Positions 8,830-18,403 of a DNA stretch of 64,000 nucleotides are shown piece by piece. The notes under the pieces are model-generated. The model searched no databases, was not told where the DNA came from, and saw only the letters and a list, made by a program, of their open reading frames with translations. The position numbers and the translations under genes are program-made. Location of the stretch: positions 372,001-436,000 of the forward strand of contig JBMNFR010000001.1 of assembly GCA_050949415.1 (NCBI GenBank), given 5' to 3'. Within the stretch, counting starts at the first letter, position 1; every line of letters starts with the position of its first letter. Source of the stretch: JAAZKI01 sp012799905. GTDB taxonomy: Bacteria > Verrucomicrobiota > Lentisphaeria > Oligosphaerales > Oligosphaeraceae.

Positions 8830-10720
8830 ATGTCATCGCTTTTAGCGTCGTTTGGGTGCCCCGGCTCGGAATTCCATCCTGTACCCTGGTGGGCTTGGAA
8901 CGGTCGACTGACCAAGGAGGGCATGTGCCGACAGCTGGATAAAATGCTCCAGCAGGGGATTTATGAATTTTTCATTTTCGCGCTTTATGGCCTTGAACAT
9001 CCGGTGTTCTTGCAGGAAAGTTGGTTCGAGTACATCGGCTTCACGCTGGCGGAGTGTCGCCGTCGTGGCATGAAGGTGTGGATATACGACGAATTGAATT
9101 GGCCGAGCGGCTCCGCCGGAGGCTGGGCAGTCAAGGAACATCCCGAATACCGTTCCTGGCACCTGACCAGCCTTACCGTCGATTTGCAGCCCGGGGAGAC
9201 ATACTACCTGGATGCGGCCGTGCAGGTCTATGCGGCCTTCTGGAAGACCGGCGACGGCGCTGTCCTGGCGCCCATGCCGTCCCGGGAAAACGACGTCTGG
9301 CGAAACACGACTGGAGCTGCCGGCACCCTGATGCTGGTGCTGAAGAAGACATCCAGCTACTGCTACCTCAATTGCAGGGGCGTGGTTGGCGCTTGGGGGC
9401 AGCGTGGTCAGCTCGATTTTCTTAACCGGGACGCCGTCAAGGCGTGGATGGGCTACATCCATGAGCAGTACTATGAGCGTTTCCGGGATGAGTTCGGGCA
9501 AACGCTGAAGGGCTTCTTCTTTGACGAGCCGCAGATTCATCCTTACGAGGAATTTTCCATCCCGTGGACACCCTCCCTGCCGGGGCTGTTCCAGGAGCGC
9601 TATGGCTACGACTTGATTCCGGAGCTGCCGCGGATTTTTGTTGACCTGCCTGGTTTCGCCCGGGTTCGAGCCAACTACTGGCGGCTGGTCTCCGAGCTGT
9701 TCGGCGGCAACATGCAGATGATGGCGGAATGGTGCTCCAAACGCGGGGTCGCGTTGACTGGACATATGCTCGCGGAGGAAGTCTCCCCCAATATGCGGGC
9801 GGCCATTTCCCTCAGCGGCGACCTTCACGTCGCCTTGCGGCATATTCCGATTCCGGGCATGGACCTTCTCGGCTTCAGTACCTCGTTCGCCATACAGGAG
9901 GTCTATGGACGTCCCATATGGTATTCCGACCGTGGTTCCCGGTCGCTGATCATTACGGCGAAGCGTACCAGCTCCACGGCGCGCTATTCCGGTGCTGCTC
10001 GCGTCATGTGCGAGGCATTTGGCGTGCGGCCAACCACGGCCGACCTGGCCCAGCAGAAAGTCATCAACGACTGGCTGGCAGCGCTCGGCATCAGCCTGAT
10101 CAACGACAACCTCCTCTCCTATACCAACACCGATTTCCGCAAGCGTACCGGCTCCGTCAAGTTCAACCAGCCCTGGTGGAGCCTGTACCGGCTTTTCACC
10201 GAATGCTCGGCGCGGCTGTCGCGCTTTGCGGCGAGCGGGCGCCTGGAAACCGGGCTGGCCGTGCTCTATCCGCAGACGACCCAGGTGGCGGCGACGCCGA
10301 TGGGGCCGGGTGAACCGACGCCACTGGCCGCCCATGCCAGTGCCTTCAACCTGACCTTGGACACCCTGGTCCGCAGGCATCTCGACTTCGAGGTTCTCTT
10401 CGAGGCCATGTTTTTCACTGGCGAGGCGACAGCTGCCGACGGGGTCATCGTGGCGCCGGCCAGCCGGTTTCACGTCGTCATCCTGCCGCATGTGCTTTAT
10501 CTTGACGCCGAAGTGGCGTCTGTCCTGGCGGCGTTTGCAGCGGCCGGCGGCCTTCTGGTGGCAATCGACACTGTCCCGCAGGTCATTGGTGGCGGCGAAC
10601 TGGCGGGGGTGGCCGAGGTCATCTCCAGCTCGCATCCCGACTTCAAGTCCCGCCTGGCGGACGCCGTTGCCGCCAAGCTGACGCCGACGTATCCTGAATT
10701 TTTCACATTTTCAAGTGAAA
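8830..10720 (+). pseudogene. GH106-like alpha-L-rhamnosidase, 5' part (interrupted by IS)
   Basis: The N-terminal 630 residues of a glycoside hydrolase related to GH106. Typical traits are HPVPWWAWNGRLT near the N-terminus, YDELNWPSGSAGG, and GFFFDEPQIHPYEEF with the probable acidic active-site residues. No signal peptide, so probably cytoplasmic, acting on imported oligosaccharides. GGGGAG lies 6 nt before the ATG at 8830; the ATG at 8824 abuts the SD. The frame runs intact to 10720, where the terminal repeat of an insertion element begins, and continues as nonsense to 10776. The missing C-terminal sugar-binding part resumes at 12657. A functional enzyme is unlikely unless the split halves associate. 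Confidence 0.8.
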
Positions 10721-10721
10721 T

Positions 10722-10784
10722 TAAGATAACTACATGTTTTTCCAGGCTTTTCAGCTTGTTTTTTTTGTTTTTGTAGTTATCTTA
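10722..10784. repeat. Left-end hairpin of the insertion sequence
   Basis: The terminal TAAGATAACTACA (10722-10734) pairs perfectly with TGTAGTTATCTTA (10772-10784) across a 37-nt T-rich loop. Transcripts entering from the host gene would fold here, upstream of the transposase SD at 10827. Shielding from read-through expression is the usual explanation for such structures in insertion sequences. Confidence 0.6.
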
Positions 10785-10838
10785 TATTTTGAACTAAGGA
10801 TAAGCACAGAGTGCGTAGTCTATCACAAGGAGGCACCC

Positions 10839-12647
10839 ATGGCATACATCGTCAAGCAGCCCAAAGGCGACGGCATCACCCATCTCTACCTGACCCGCAG
10901 CCACAGGGTGCCCGGCAAGGCGAACCCCGTGCAGACCCGCACCTATCTCGGGGTGCTTGATCCGGCGTCCTCCGAATTGCTTCTCGGGAAGGGGCAGGCC
11001 GAACCCGGCGGGGACGTCCTGGCGCTCTTGCATGGCAAGGGGATCGGCTACAGCGGGAAACGCGTCCCAAGCCCGGAACAGAGGCGCATGCTCCGCAAAA
11101 CTGAAGCCTTGGGTTCCGCCCTGCGCGGCAGCCGGACCCTGGAGGCGGGGCGGGTCATTCTCCTGGAGCGGCTTGCTGTCGGCGCGGGCTTGCTTGCCGC
11201 TCTTGCCTCCGCCTTTGGCGAAAGTGACGGAATGCGGCTGCTGGCGGCCGCAATCTACGAGTGCTGTGAAGGCGACGCGCTCTGCCGGCTCGGCGACTGG
11301 TTGCAGGACACGGTTCTTGCCGATGCGGCCCCCTCCCTCTCGCCTGCCTCCGTCACCCGCCTGTGCCAGGATGTCGGCGCCAGCCTGGATCGGCGGGAGG
11401 CCTTCTTCCGCGAATGGTTCCGGCAGTGCAACTACCCGCGGGCGCTGATCAGCGACACCACATCCATTTCGAGCTACGCCGAGAAGCTTGAAATGGTGGA
11501 GTGGGGACACAACCGCGACCGGGAAAACCTGCCGCAGGTAAATCTCAACATGGTTCATGCGCGCCTCGTCAACCTCCCGCTGTACTACCGGCTCATCCAT
11601 GGCAGCGTCCCCGACGTCGCCACCATCGTCAACACGGCGGCCTTCCTTGCGGAACTGGGGATTTCGCAGTACAGCTTCGCGCTTGACCGCGGTTTTTTCA
11701 GCGCGCCCAACCTCTTCTATTTTCACGACCACGGCCTGAGCTTCACCATTGGCGTCCCCCTGGGGACCGGCAACAAGGAGGCCATGCGGGTGCTGGACGA
11801 GTGCCGCCTGAAGCTGCGTTCATTCAAGAGCACCATCGTTTCCGGCGGCAGCACCCTTAATCACGCAGCGGCGGCATACAGGGTCGTGCAGAAGGGGGCG
11901 AAGGGCGAAAAGAACAGGCATTTCACCGCCTTCGCGCATGTTTACCTGAATAAATTCACCAAGGCCAGGCAGGAGCGGGAACTGCAGGAAGTCCTGCACG
12001 GCATCATGAAGGGGTTCAGTGAATGCCAATTCCAGGACATGGAGGAGGCGGAGGAATGGGTCCGCGCCCAAGCCGGGCGGGCGCATGCCGGGCTGTTCAA
12101 GGTCACCCCGGGGCGGGGCGGGGGAAGGAACCCGGGCGAAAAATTCGCCCGGTCGCGGGATGGCGGGTTCTGCCTCGGCGTGGCGGAGCGAGCCTACGCC
12201 GCCATGGTGAAAAACTTCGGCATCTTCATGATCCTCAACAGCGATGCCAAGGCCAGCGGGGAGCAGACCCTGCTTGACAACAAAAGCCGCGACTGCCAGG
12301 AAAAAATCTTCGACATCCTTAAAAACGCCACAGGAAACGACAGGTTGCGAATATCAGGGGACGACAGCCTGGAAGGACGCCTGTTCATCGCGTTCCTGGC
12401 CGTGGCACTGCATAAAATGGTTGAAAACAAACTGAGAAAAGCGGAGCTGCTCAATACCATGACGGTTAACAAGGCAATGGACCTGGCCAGGAAGTTCAAG
12501 GTCGTCCAGTTTGCGGATGCGGCGAAGGTGAACTTGGAGGTGCCGCTGAAGGCCAGGGAGGTGTTCGAAGCCATCGCCCCCGGACTGCTGCTGGAACATG
12601 GGGTCGAACCCGGAGAAGCTGGCAGGAAAGTGAGGGGAAAAATGTAG
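10839..12647 (+). CDS. IS1634-family (IS4-like) DDE transposase
   Basis: A 602-residue transposase with an ideal AAGGAGG 5 nt before the ATG. The N-terminus YIVKQPKGDGITHLYLTRS and the pattern LISDTTSISSY, then FALDRGFFSAPNLF, then the C-terminal FLAVALHKMVENKL helix agree with IS1634-type DDE enzymes; the two aspartates are visible in the first two blocks. The frame is intact, so the element could be active. GC content is high, like the flanking gene, so transfer from a very different genome is not indicated. The long 5' frame starting at 10734 in terminal-repeat sequence is not the start. Confidence 0.88.
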   Translation: MAYIVKQPKGDGITHLYLTRSHRVPGKANPVQTRTYLGVLDPASSELLLGKGQAEPGGDVLALLHGKGIGYSGKRVPSPEQRRMLRKTEALGSALRGSRTLEAGRVILLERLAVGAGLLAALASAFGESDGMRLLAAAIYECCEGDALCRLGDWLQDTVLADAAPSLSPASVTRLCQDVGASLDRREAFFREWFRQCNYPRALISDTTSISSYAEKLEMVEWGHNRDRENLPQVNLNMVHARLVNLPLYYRLIHGSVPDVATIVNTAAFLAELGISQYSFALDRGFFSAPNLFYFHDHGLSFTIGVPLGTGNKEAMRVLDECRLKLRSFKSTIVSGGSTLNHAAAAYRVVQKGAKGEKNRHFTAFAHVYLNKFTKARQERELQEVLHGIMKGFSECQFQDMEEAEEWVRAQAGRAHAGLFKVTPGRGGGRNPGEKFARSRDGGFCLGVAERAYAAMVKNFGIFMILNSDAKASGEQTLLDNKSRDCQEKIFDILKNATGNDRLRISGDDSLEGRLFIAFLAVALHKMVENKLRKAELLNTMTVNKAMDLARKFKVVQFADAAKVNLEVPLKAREVFEAIAPGLLLEHGVEPGEAGRKVRGKM

Positions 12648-12656
12648 TTATCCTAA

Positions 12657-13884
12657 AACAGTGAAAAGTTCAGGGACGTATGCGGTCACCGGGGACGGGG
12701 CGGATGACGTCATCACGGCTCTGCGCCGGGACGACAATGGCGACGCCCTGCTGCTGGTCTCCAACCAGATGCCTGGCGCCAAGGAGTTGACCCTCCGCCA
12801 CCGCCTTGGACCGGTGACCGAGCTGCTTGATCCGGACAGTGGCGCGGTCTGCGTCCTGCCAGGGACGGATGGGGACGACGGTTTTTCGCAGCCCTTCACC
12901 CTGGCGGACAACCAGTCCTTCATATTCCGGATCGGCGCCGAGGCGACTGCGGACGCCCGCCCTCTGGGGCGCTTGGCGACGTGGGTGCGTGCGGACGAGC
13001 GCCCGGTTCTGACCCTGCCCCGCGAATGGCGGTTCAAGGCCGAACCGGAAAATCACTATCTCCCGGTTCAGGAGATGTGCCTCGACCCGCTGGATATTGG
13101 CCTGCGGGAGGACTGGGCGCGGACCGGCGGACTCGATGTGCCAGGCATGTGGCAGCCGGTCCTGGCCCAGAGCAGCCCATTTCCGTTTTGCCGAGCCGAG
13201 TCCGAGCACTACTGGCTGCGCGGCGACTTTGACCTGGCGAAAATCCCGGCCGACCTTGGCTTGATCGTCGATGACGACAGCTGCCTGAACGTGTTCATCA
13301 ATGGCGCGGAAGTCAAGGAATGGTCGCCTGCGATGCTTTGGAACGAGTACAACCGCCGGTATGCCATGGCTGCGGCTTGCCGTCCCGGCTGCAACAGCTT
13401 CTACATCCGGGTGCGGACGAGTTTCTGGAATGATCCGCAACTGGGCCTACAGTCGTATACATCCGGCAACATCATGCATCTGGCGCTGGCCGGAACTTTC
13501 CAAGTTCTTCCCGACGGCCGGCTGGGGGCGCCTGCGCCAATCCTGGAAACCGGCGCCTGGAATGACCAGGGCTATCCGTTTTTTGCCGGCACCGGCGTCT
13601 ACCGGCAGACATTCTCTCTGGAGAAGTTGCCGTCGGCGCCGGTTCTTGAGGTCGAGGACGCCGGCGTGGCGGTCGAAGCGTCCATCAATGGCCACGTCCT
13701 TCCTGCACGGGCCTGGCGGCCGTTCCGCTTTGACTTGGAAAACCGCTTGCGCTACGGCGAAAATCAGCTGGCATTGCGGGTTCGCGGCGGCTTGGGCAAT
13801 TTGATTCGGCGGTCTTATACCTCCTATGGCGAAAACCGCGCCTACGGACTCCTCGGGGAAGTCAAAATTCTCGGGCGCGGCTGA
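12657..13884 (+). pseudogene. GH106-like alpha-L-rhamnosidase, 3' part
   Basis: The C-terminal 408 codons of the gene begun at 8830. TYAVTGDGADDVITALRRDD and the LLLVSNQMPGAKE strand are the beta-domain that follows the GH106 catalytic barrel. The GH2-like sugar-binding fold with WLRGDFDL, NVFINGAEV and YGENQLALRVRGG ends the protein. If the IS and one AA dinucleotide are removed, the two parts join in frame to about 1040 residues (…FSSETVKSSG…), which is the expected family length. A GTG at 12661 could start a fragment, but no SD precedes it. No gene is apparent in 13885-13977. Confidence 0.75.
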
Positions 13885-13977
13885 CGCCAGCGGTGCGACT
13901 GGTTGGGCGACACCCAAACGTTGCCACAATTGCCGCTGAGCGCAAAAACAACGAGTATCAATGGTCTGAGAATATTT

Positions 13978-15291
13978 TCAGGATAGTGCGGCAGTCTGGG
14001 CTTTGACATTGCCTAGTGCGGTTGCTTCACACGGCCCCTTGCGAATGGCGGGGAACCGGAGTGACAGTTCCTTCATCAGCGGGGCATTGTTAACGCCCCC
14101 GCCGGTAACAATCAGCTCGTTCTCCTGACCGTATTGTCGAGCGACTTGGGCGTAGCACTCTGCCAGGCTTCGATTAATCACTTTTCCGAAATCTCCGGGC
14201 GTGACTGGAATTTCGGAATGGTTCTGGTCGCAAAGCTCCTGGATTGCGGCAGGCATATCAGGGGGATTGAACAACTCAGGCGAAGTCGGGTCAAAAATTC
14301 CTTTGCAATCAGATGCGTCCACAGCGGCGTCAAAGGCAGCATAACTGTGGAAACTCCCCTGTTTTTTCCAATGCTGAATGCATTGTTGCTGCAGCCACAT
14401 TCCAGGGAGCCCGCGAAAAGCAGTCCAGAGCCCAGGAAAGATGCCCATAGGATGGGTTTTGTCTGGAAAGGGTTTGCTTGTATCATGCTGATGTCCAAGC
14501 ATGGCCCAGGTGCCCAATGAAAGAAAAAAGTCATCCGGCGCTGAATCACCTGCCAGAAATGCCGCTGCCGTGTCGTGTCCGACTCCTGAGACAACCGGAA
14601 CTCCCTGAAGAATTGCCGGGAAACGCGAATCATTGACCTGGCCGATGATTTTTCCGGAAGCGATTTTGCCGAGGAAATGAGTGGGAATCTGGAGTTTCTC
14701 CAGCATTTCTGTATCCCAGCACTGCGTTTGAATGTTCATCAGCTGGGAAACGGAAGCAAGAGCCCAGTTGGAAACCACGTTTCCGCAAAGTTCGTAATGG
14801 ATTAGATCGGCGATGTGCAGCAATATTGATGCGCGATCAAGCAAGTTGGGTTCATGCTCGGCCAGAAATTTGAGTTGCCCCAGGGTGGAAAAGCTGCCTG
14901 CGGCTTTTCGTCCGATTCGGGATTGTAATTCTTCAGGCGAGATCATGGCAGCGATCTGCTGCGGCATGTCGGCAGTACGCTGTTCCCGGTAACTGACAAT
15001 TTCACCACAGACTTTGCCATCGGCATCCAGGAGAGCAAAATCCTGTGCCCAGGAATCGCAGCTGATTGACTGCGGCGCTGCATCGAGTTTACTGCAAACA
15101 ACATGCAAAGCGTCAATCAAATTATTCAACAAGCCTTGATAATCCCAGCAAAGGACGCCATCAACTGGTTTCATCGCATAGTTGAAGCGGGCTGCTTCCA
15201 CCAGCTGGATTTCATTTTTTTGCCGGACGCCGAGCATGATTCGGCCGCTGCCAGCGCCAAGGTCAATGGCAATATGAGATTGAGAGTTCAT
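13978..15291 (-). CDS. rhaB: Rhamnulokinase-like FGGY carbohydrate kinase
   Basis: A 437-residue FGGY kinase. The N-terminal phosphate-binding loop is IDLGAGSGRIMLG, close to the DxGAxSGR form of rhamnulokinases. SCDSWAQDFALLD, the GVGHDTAAAFLAG block and the C-terminal VTGGGVNNAPLMKEL adenosine motif follow in normal order. It would phosphorylate L-rhamnulose or a related ketose at C1 in the cytoplasm. It lies 50 nt downstream of the isomerase-like gene on the same strand, giving the order isomerase then kinase expected of a deoxysugar pathway. No aldolase (rhaD/fucA) is in the window. L-fuculose or another ketose is an alternative substrate. Confidence 0.8.
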   Translation of the reverse strand: MNSQSHIAIDLGAGSGRIMLGVRQKNEIQLVEAARFNYAMKPVDGVLCWDYQGLLNNLIDALHVVCSKLDAAPQSISCDSWAQDFALLDADGKVCGEIVSYREQRTADMPQQIAAMISPEELQSRIGRKAAGSFSTLGQLKFLAEHEPNLLDRASILLHIADLIHYELCGNVVSNWALASVSQLMNIQTQCWDTEMLEKLQIPTHFLGKIASGKIIGQVNDSRFPAILQGVPVVSGVGHDTAAAFLAGDSAPDDFFLSLGTWAMLGHQHDTSKPFPDKTHPMGIFPGLWTAFRGLPGMWLQQQCIQHWKKQGSFHSYAAFDAAVDASDCKGIFDPTSPELFNPPDMPAAIQELCDQNHSEIPVTPGDFGKVINRSLAECYAQVARQYGQENELIVTGGGVNNAPLMKELSLRFPAIRKGPCEATALGNVKAQTAALS

Positions 15292-15341
15292 TTTACAGAT
15301 AAATCGTTCTACATTGGTTTAAGCCTTCTGCCTGACTGCTT

Positions 15342-16751
15342 TCATTCCGTGATATCATAGAATTCGAATTTTTGCCAGAAGGCTAACCGCTTGAGTTTAG
15401 CAAGCTGATTGCCGGGCAAAGCGATCAGGTGATGCGTACCTCCGGTCAGGCTGTACCGGTCGAGCAATTCCGATACATTGCCTGGACTGCGCAGCAGCCA
15501 GTAAGGCCGGTCATAATTGGGAAACAGCTCCGCATCCTCGATGGTTCCGGTAAAGGCAATATAGCGGAAGCCGCCTTTCCCGTTGCAGGTCAAGGTGACC
15601 AGGGTTGTTTCACCCGGCTCCAGGGTGAAATACATTCCACAGTAAGGAGCTACCCCTGGCGCCCAAAATTTCTTGTAAAGCAATTTGATTTTGCGGTCAC
15701 GCTTGGCAAAAGCGGGATTGCATTCCTGCATGTGCGACATCAGCATGATATCGCGCTTGAAATCCACCGTGTAAATTTCGGTGAAATTAGCCATGCCGGC
15801 GAGCTGGCGCAAGTGCGCCATCAATGCCGCCCGCAGGGCATCCCCTTCCCCTGCGTATCCCATTCCCTCAGCCATCAGGCGGTTAATCCCAAAAAAAGGA
15901 AGCACCGGGCATTTTGGGTCTTTCATCAGGTTGAGAAAATTCATCGTGAAGGCATCAGCCTGATATTTTTTCAGCAAGCCTCGCAGAGCCAGGTATCCGC
16001 GCAGGGAGTTGAGATGTGTTTCTTGGCTTAATTCCGGTGCAATTTCATAAGATTTCAGGTCTTGCTGCCGCAATTCCTCCAATTCACGGTCATCTGCAGA
16101 CATGAATTCTTCCCTGAACTCGTCTATTGTCGCAGAGAAAAATTCCGGCCCCCACTGTCGGGTTGCTTGGGCGGCATCAAACTCGAAGTCTCCCATCCCC
16201 TTGAACATACCACCCAGGGAAACGGTGCGGATTTTCCTTGCCAGCCGAGCGGCTCGCGCTGCAACCAAGCAATCAGCCAGCCTGGCATTGCTCACTTCAT
16301 CCTGGTAATGACCGGTAACCACAGCAAAATCGACGCCGCGCTGGAAGAGCACGTTGGTGATATCCTGGGTTCCTTGCACCGTATGATTCATGCTGAGGTC
16401 TTCGGGCCGGTAATCATCCTTGATCCTGTCAGCGAATTGCGTGCTCCAGAGGATGATTGGAATGCCGCAATCCTGAACAAACGGAACACTCGTCAGGCTG
16501 GCTGTATAGGATAGTGGGGACATCACTATCGCATCAGGCGCCAAGTTCGCAAATCCCGCCACCGCCTCGGCCATGTCGCTCTCCGTATAGCAGGTGCGCG
16601 AGTACACGATTTCAGCCAGTTGAGAAAGCTGTTGACGCCAACAGTCAAAAACCTTGCCCCAACGCTCCATGTACGACGCCATGGAGGTCAGGTATAATTC
16701 CAAGGACAAGCCAAGATAGACTACCCGCGGTTTCTGCAATGCTTTGAACAT
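15342..16751 (-). CDS. L-fucose/L-arabinose isomerase-family protein
   Basis: 469 residues. The N-terminal Rossmann-like half (VVYLGLSLELY, DAIVMSPLSYTASL) and the C-terminal half (EGDALRAALMAHL, FTLEPGETTLVTL, SLTGGTHHLIAL) follow the AraA/FucI-like layout, ending in the GGTHH segment of sugar isomerases. The glutamates that bind metal in arabinose isomerase were not all identified, so catalysis is inferred. Paired with a rhamnulokinase-like gene, the probable role is aldose-ketose conversion of L-rhamnose, L-fucose or a related sugar. It is divergent from the aminotransferase, and the 245-bp gap contains promoter module B facing the other way; its own promoter was not resolved. Confidence 0.7.
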   Translation of the reverse strand: MFKALQKPRVVYLGLSLELYLTSMASYMERWGKVFDCWRQQLSQLAEIVYSRTCYTESDMAEAVAGFANLAPDAIVMSPLSYTASLTSVPFVQDCGIPIILWSTQFADRIKDDYRPEDLSMNHTVQGTQDITNVLFQRGVDFAVVTGHYQDEVSNARLADCLVAARAARLARKIRTVSLGGMFKGMGDFEFDAAQATRQWGPEFFSATIDEFREEFMSADDRELEELRQQDLKSYEIAPELSQETHLNSLRGYLALRGLLKKYQADAFTMNFLNLMKDPKCPVLPFFGINRLMAEGMGYAGEGDALRAALMAHLRQLAGMANFTEIYTVDFKRDIMLMSHMQECNPAFAKRDRKIKLLYKKFWAPGVAPYCGMYFTLEPGETTLVTLTCNGKGGFRYIAFTGTIEDAELFPNYDRPYWLLRSPGNVSELLDRYSLTGGTHHLIALPGNQLAKLKRLAFWQKFEFYDITE

Positions 16752-16860
16752 CAGGGAGCCCTTTCTACAGTTCTTCCAGGGGTTGCGAAAAAAAACATGA
16801 CGGTTAGGAAAATCAACTGACCTCAGGCAGGAACACAGTTCATTCCAGGATATTAATGAT

Positions 16861-16978
16861 AATAAAAATCATTTTTTCAAAAAATCAAGTTTTTATTGTT
16901 GAAAAAATCATTTTTGCCAATATATTGCTCTTTGTGTTCGAGAAATTTCGCCGTTATTTGATTGAATAGCTCAAAAAA
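16861..16978 (+). promoter_or_regulatory. Promoter/operator module B (twin of 8691-8807)
   Basis: It contains TTGAAA (16899-16904), a 16-bp spacer and TATATT (16921-16926). Palindromes AAAAAT-C-ATTTTT are centred at 16870 and 16909, exactly the 39-bp spacing seen in module A. Downstream, CGAGAA-TTTCGCCG and TTTGATT are also conserved. It drives the aminotransferase and probably the GH106-like gene after it. Lying in the divergent gap, it could also affect the isomerase-kinase operon. Confidence 0.75.
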
Positions 16979-16996
16979 AACACAGGAAAAGACGGT

Positions 16997-18331
16997 ATGG
17001 ACAAGCTTCTTTCGCAGATTTACGGGTTAAGTTCGGAACAGCTGAAGGCCTACAGCGCACATGTCATGTTGGGCGGCGGTTCCCGCGGCGGCCCGGTTCT
17101 GGAGCGTGGCAAGGGCGTGCGGGTCTGGGATACTGAGGGCAAGGATTACATTGACTGCACCTCGCAAAGTTGGGCCTTGTATCTTGGCTATGCCAATGAT
17201 GCAATCAATGCGATCATCCATGAACATATTGAAAACATGACTCACATTCACCAGGGCTTTGACACGAAGGCCCGCTATTACCTGGCACATAAACTCGCTT
17301 CGCTTGCCCCAGCAGGAATGAACAGGGTGTCTTTCACTGTTGGCGGCGGCCCGGCCATTGAGGCGGCCATGAAGATCGCCTTTAAAAATATACAGCCTTC
17401 CAGGGACTTCGTCACTCTGTTTGACAGTTATCATGGCACCACCCTGGGCACTATGGGGGCTTCCTGGATTTCAACCAAATCCACTGGTAAATTCTTTGGC
17501 GGCAGCCGCTTCCTGCCGTTGACCCGCCCCTTTGTCCGAATCCCGAATCCGGTGACTTATCGTAATCCCCTTGGCGTCGATACGGAAACATACATTGATA
17601 TCTGCTTGACGATGACGCGGGAAATTTTTCAACGCGGGACATCTGGAAAGCCTGCCGGGGTCATTGTCGAGCCGATTCAAGCCAGCGCCGGCCAGTTGAT
17701 TTTGCCGACACGCTATCTCCAGGAATTGCGCAAAATCTGCGACGAGTTCGAAACATTGCTTATCTATGATGAAATTCAAACCTTTGGACGAATCGGTGAC
17801 GTCTTTGCCGCCAACCACTTCGGGGTTGCCCCGGACATTATCGTCCTCGGCAAAGGACTTGGCGCTGGATTGCCCTTGGCAGCCATCATCATCTCTGACA
17901 AGCTTGAAGGCTTCCAAGGCGATACAGAAGAACTGCATACCTTTGCGAACCCTTCACTTTCCATGATCACTGCCGCTAAGCAACTGGAGCTGTTCGAGAA
18001 TGGAGTCCTGGCGAATTGCCGTGAAATGGGCGCGTACCTGGGCAGTCAGCTTTGTGCGCTGTGTGCAACCTATCCGGAAATCGGCGATGTCCGTCAATTG
18101 GGCATGCATATCGGGGTGGAACTGGTTGACGATCCGGAAAAGAAAAATCCATTGGAGAAAGAGGCCGGCGAAATCCGCAAGGCTGGATTCCGCCACGGCT
18201 TGATCTTGGGAATGGGCGGAGTTCGCCACAATGTTCTGAAAATCAAGCCACCGCTGATCATCAACCGCAGCGAATGTGACGAAATCCTGGAAAAGTTCAC
18301 TGCCTCGCTGCGTGATGTTCTGCGTAAATGA
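16997..18331 (+). CDS. Class III PLP-dependent aminotransferase
   Basis: A 444-residue fold-type I aminotransferase of the OAT/acetylornithine/4-aminobutyrate class. The frame shows FTVGGGPAIEAAMKIA, FDSYHGTTLG, the PLP-binding aspartate in LLIYDEIQTFGRIG, and the Schiff-base lysine in VLGKGLGAGLPLAA. The substrate is not readable. Its position under module B and 72 bp before a rhamnosidase-like gene suggests work on a sugar-derived carbonyl or an amino-sugar/amino-acid substituent of the glycan, which is inference. SD AGGA is 11 nt before the ATG. Confidence 0.85.
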   Translation: MDKLLSQIYGLSSEQLKAYSAHVMLGGGSRGGPVLERGKGVRVWDTEGKDYIDCTSQSWALYLGYANDAINAIIHEHIENMTHIHQGFDTKARYYLAHKLASLAPAGMNRVSFTVGGGPAIEAAMKIAFKNIQPSRDFVTLFDSYHGTTLGTMGASWISTKSTGKFFGGSRFLPLTRPFVRIPNPVTYRNPLGVDTETYIDICLTMTREIFQRGTSGKPAGVIVEPIQASAGQLILPTRYLQELRKICDEFETLLIYDEIQTFGRIGDVFAANHFGVAPDIIVLGKGLGAGLPLAAIIISDKLEGFQGDTEELHTFANPSLSMITAAKQLELFENGVLANCREMGAYLGSQLCALCATYPEIGDVRQLGMHIGVELVDDPEKKNPLEKEAGEIRKAGFRHGLILGMGGVRHNVLKIKPPLIINRSECDEILEKFTASLRDVLRK

Positions 18332-18403
18332 GTTCCTACCTAATGCCTCTGTTTTTTCGCAAACCCAGGAAGAACCATTTTTAATCAGCTAAGGAGTCCA
18401 GCC

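Larger units (their letters stand above)
10721..12656 (+). mobile_element. IS1634/IS4-type insertion sequence within the GH106-like gene
   Basis: The element is about 1936 bp. Its left end TTAAGATAACTACATG and the reverse complement of its right end TTAGGATAACTACATT form imperfect terminal inverted repeats. It carries one transposase gene, whose stop codon lies inside the right repeat. No convincing long target duplication is visible; a 2-bp AA on both sides would restore the GH106-like frame exactly. A perfect 13-bp inverted copy of the left end lies 38 bp further in (10772-10784). Confidence 0.85.

Noticed and set aside
8842..10635. A 597-residue antisense ORF opposite the GH106-like gene
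   Set aside because: High-GC shadow frame; no SD, no recognisable motif, and the plus-strand frame has clear family motifs.
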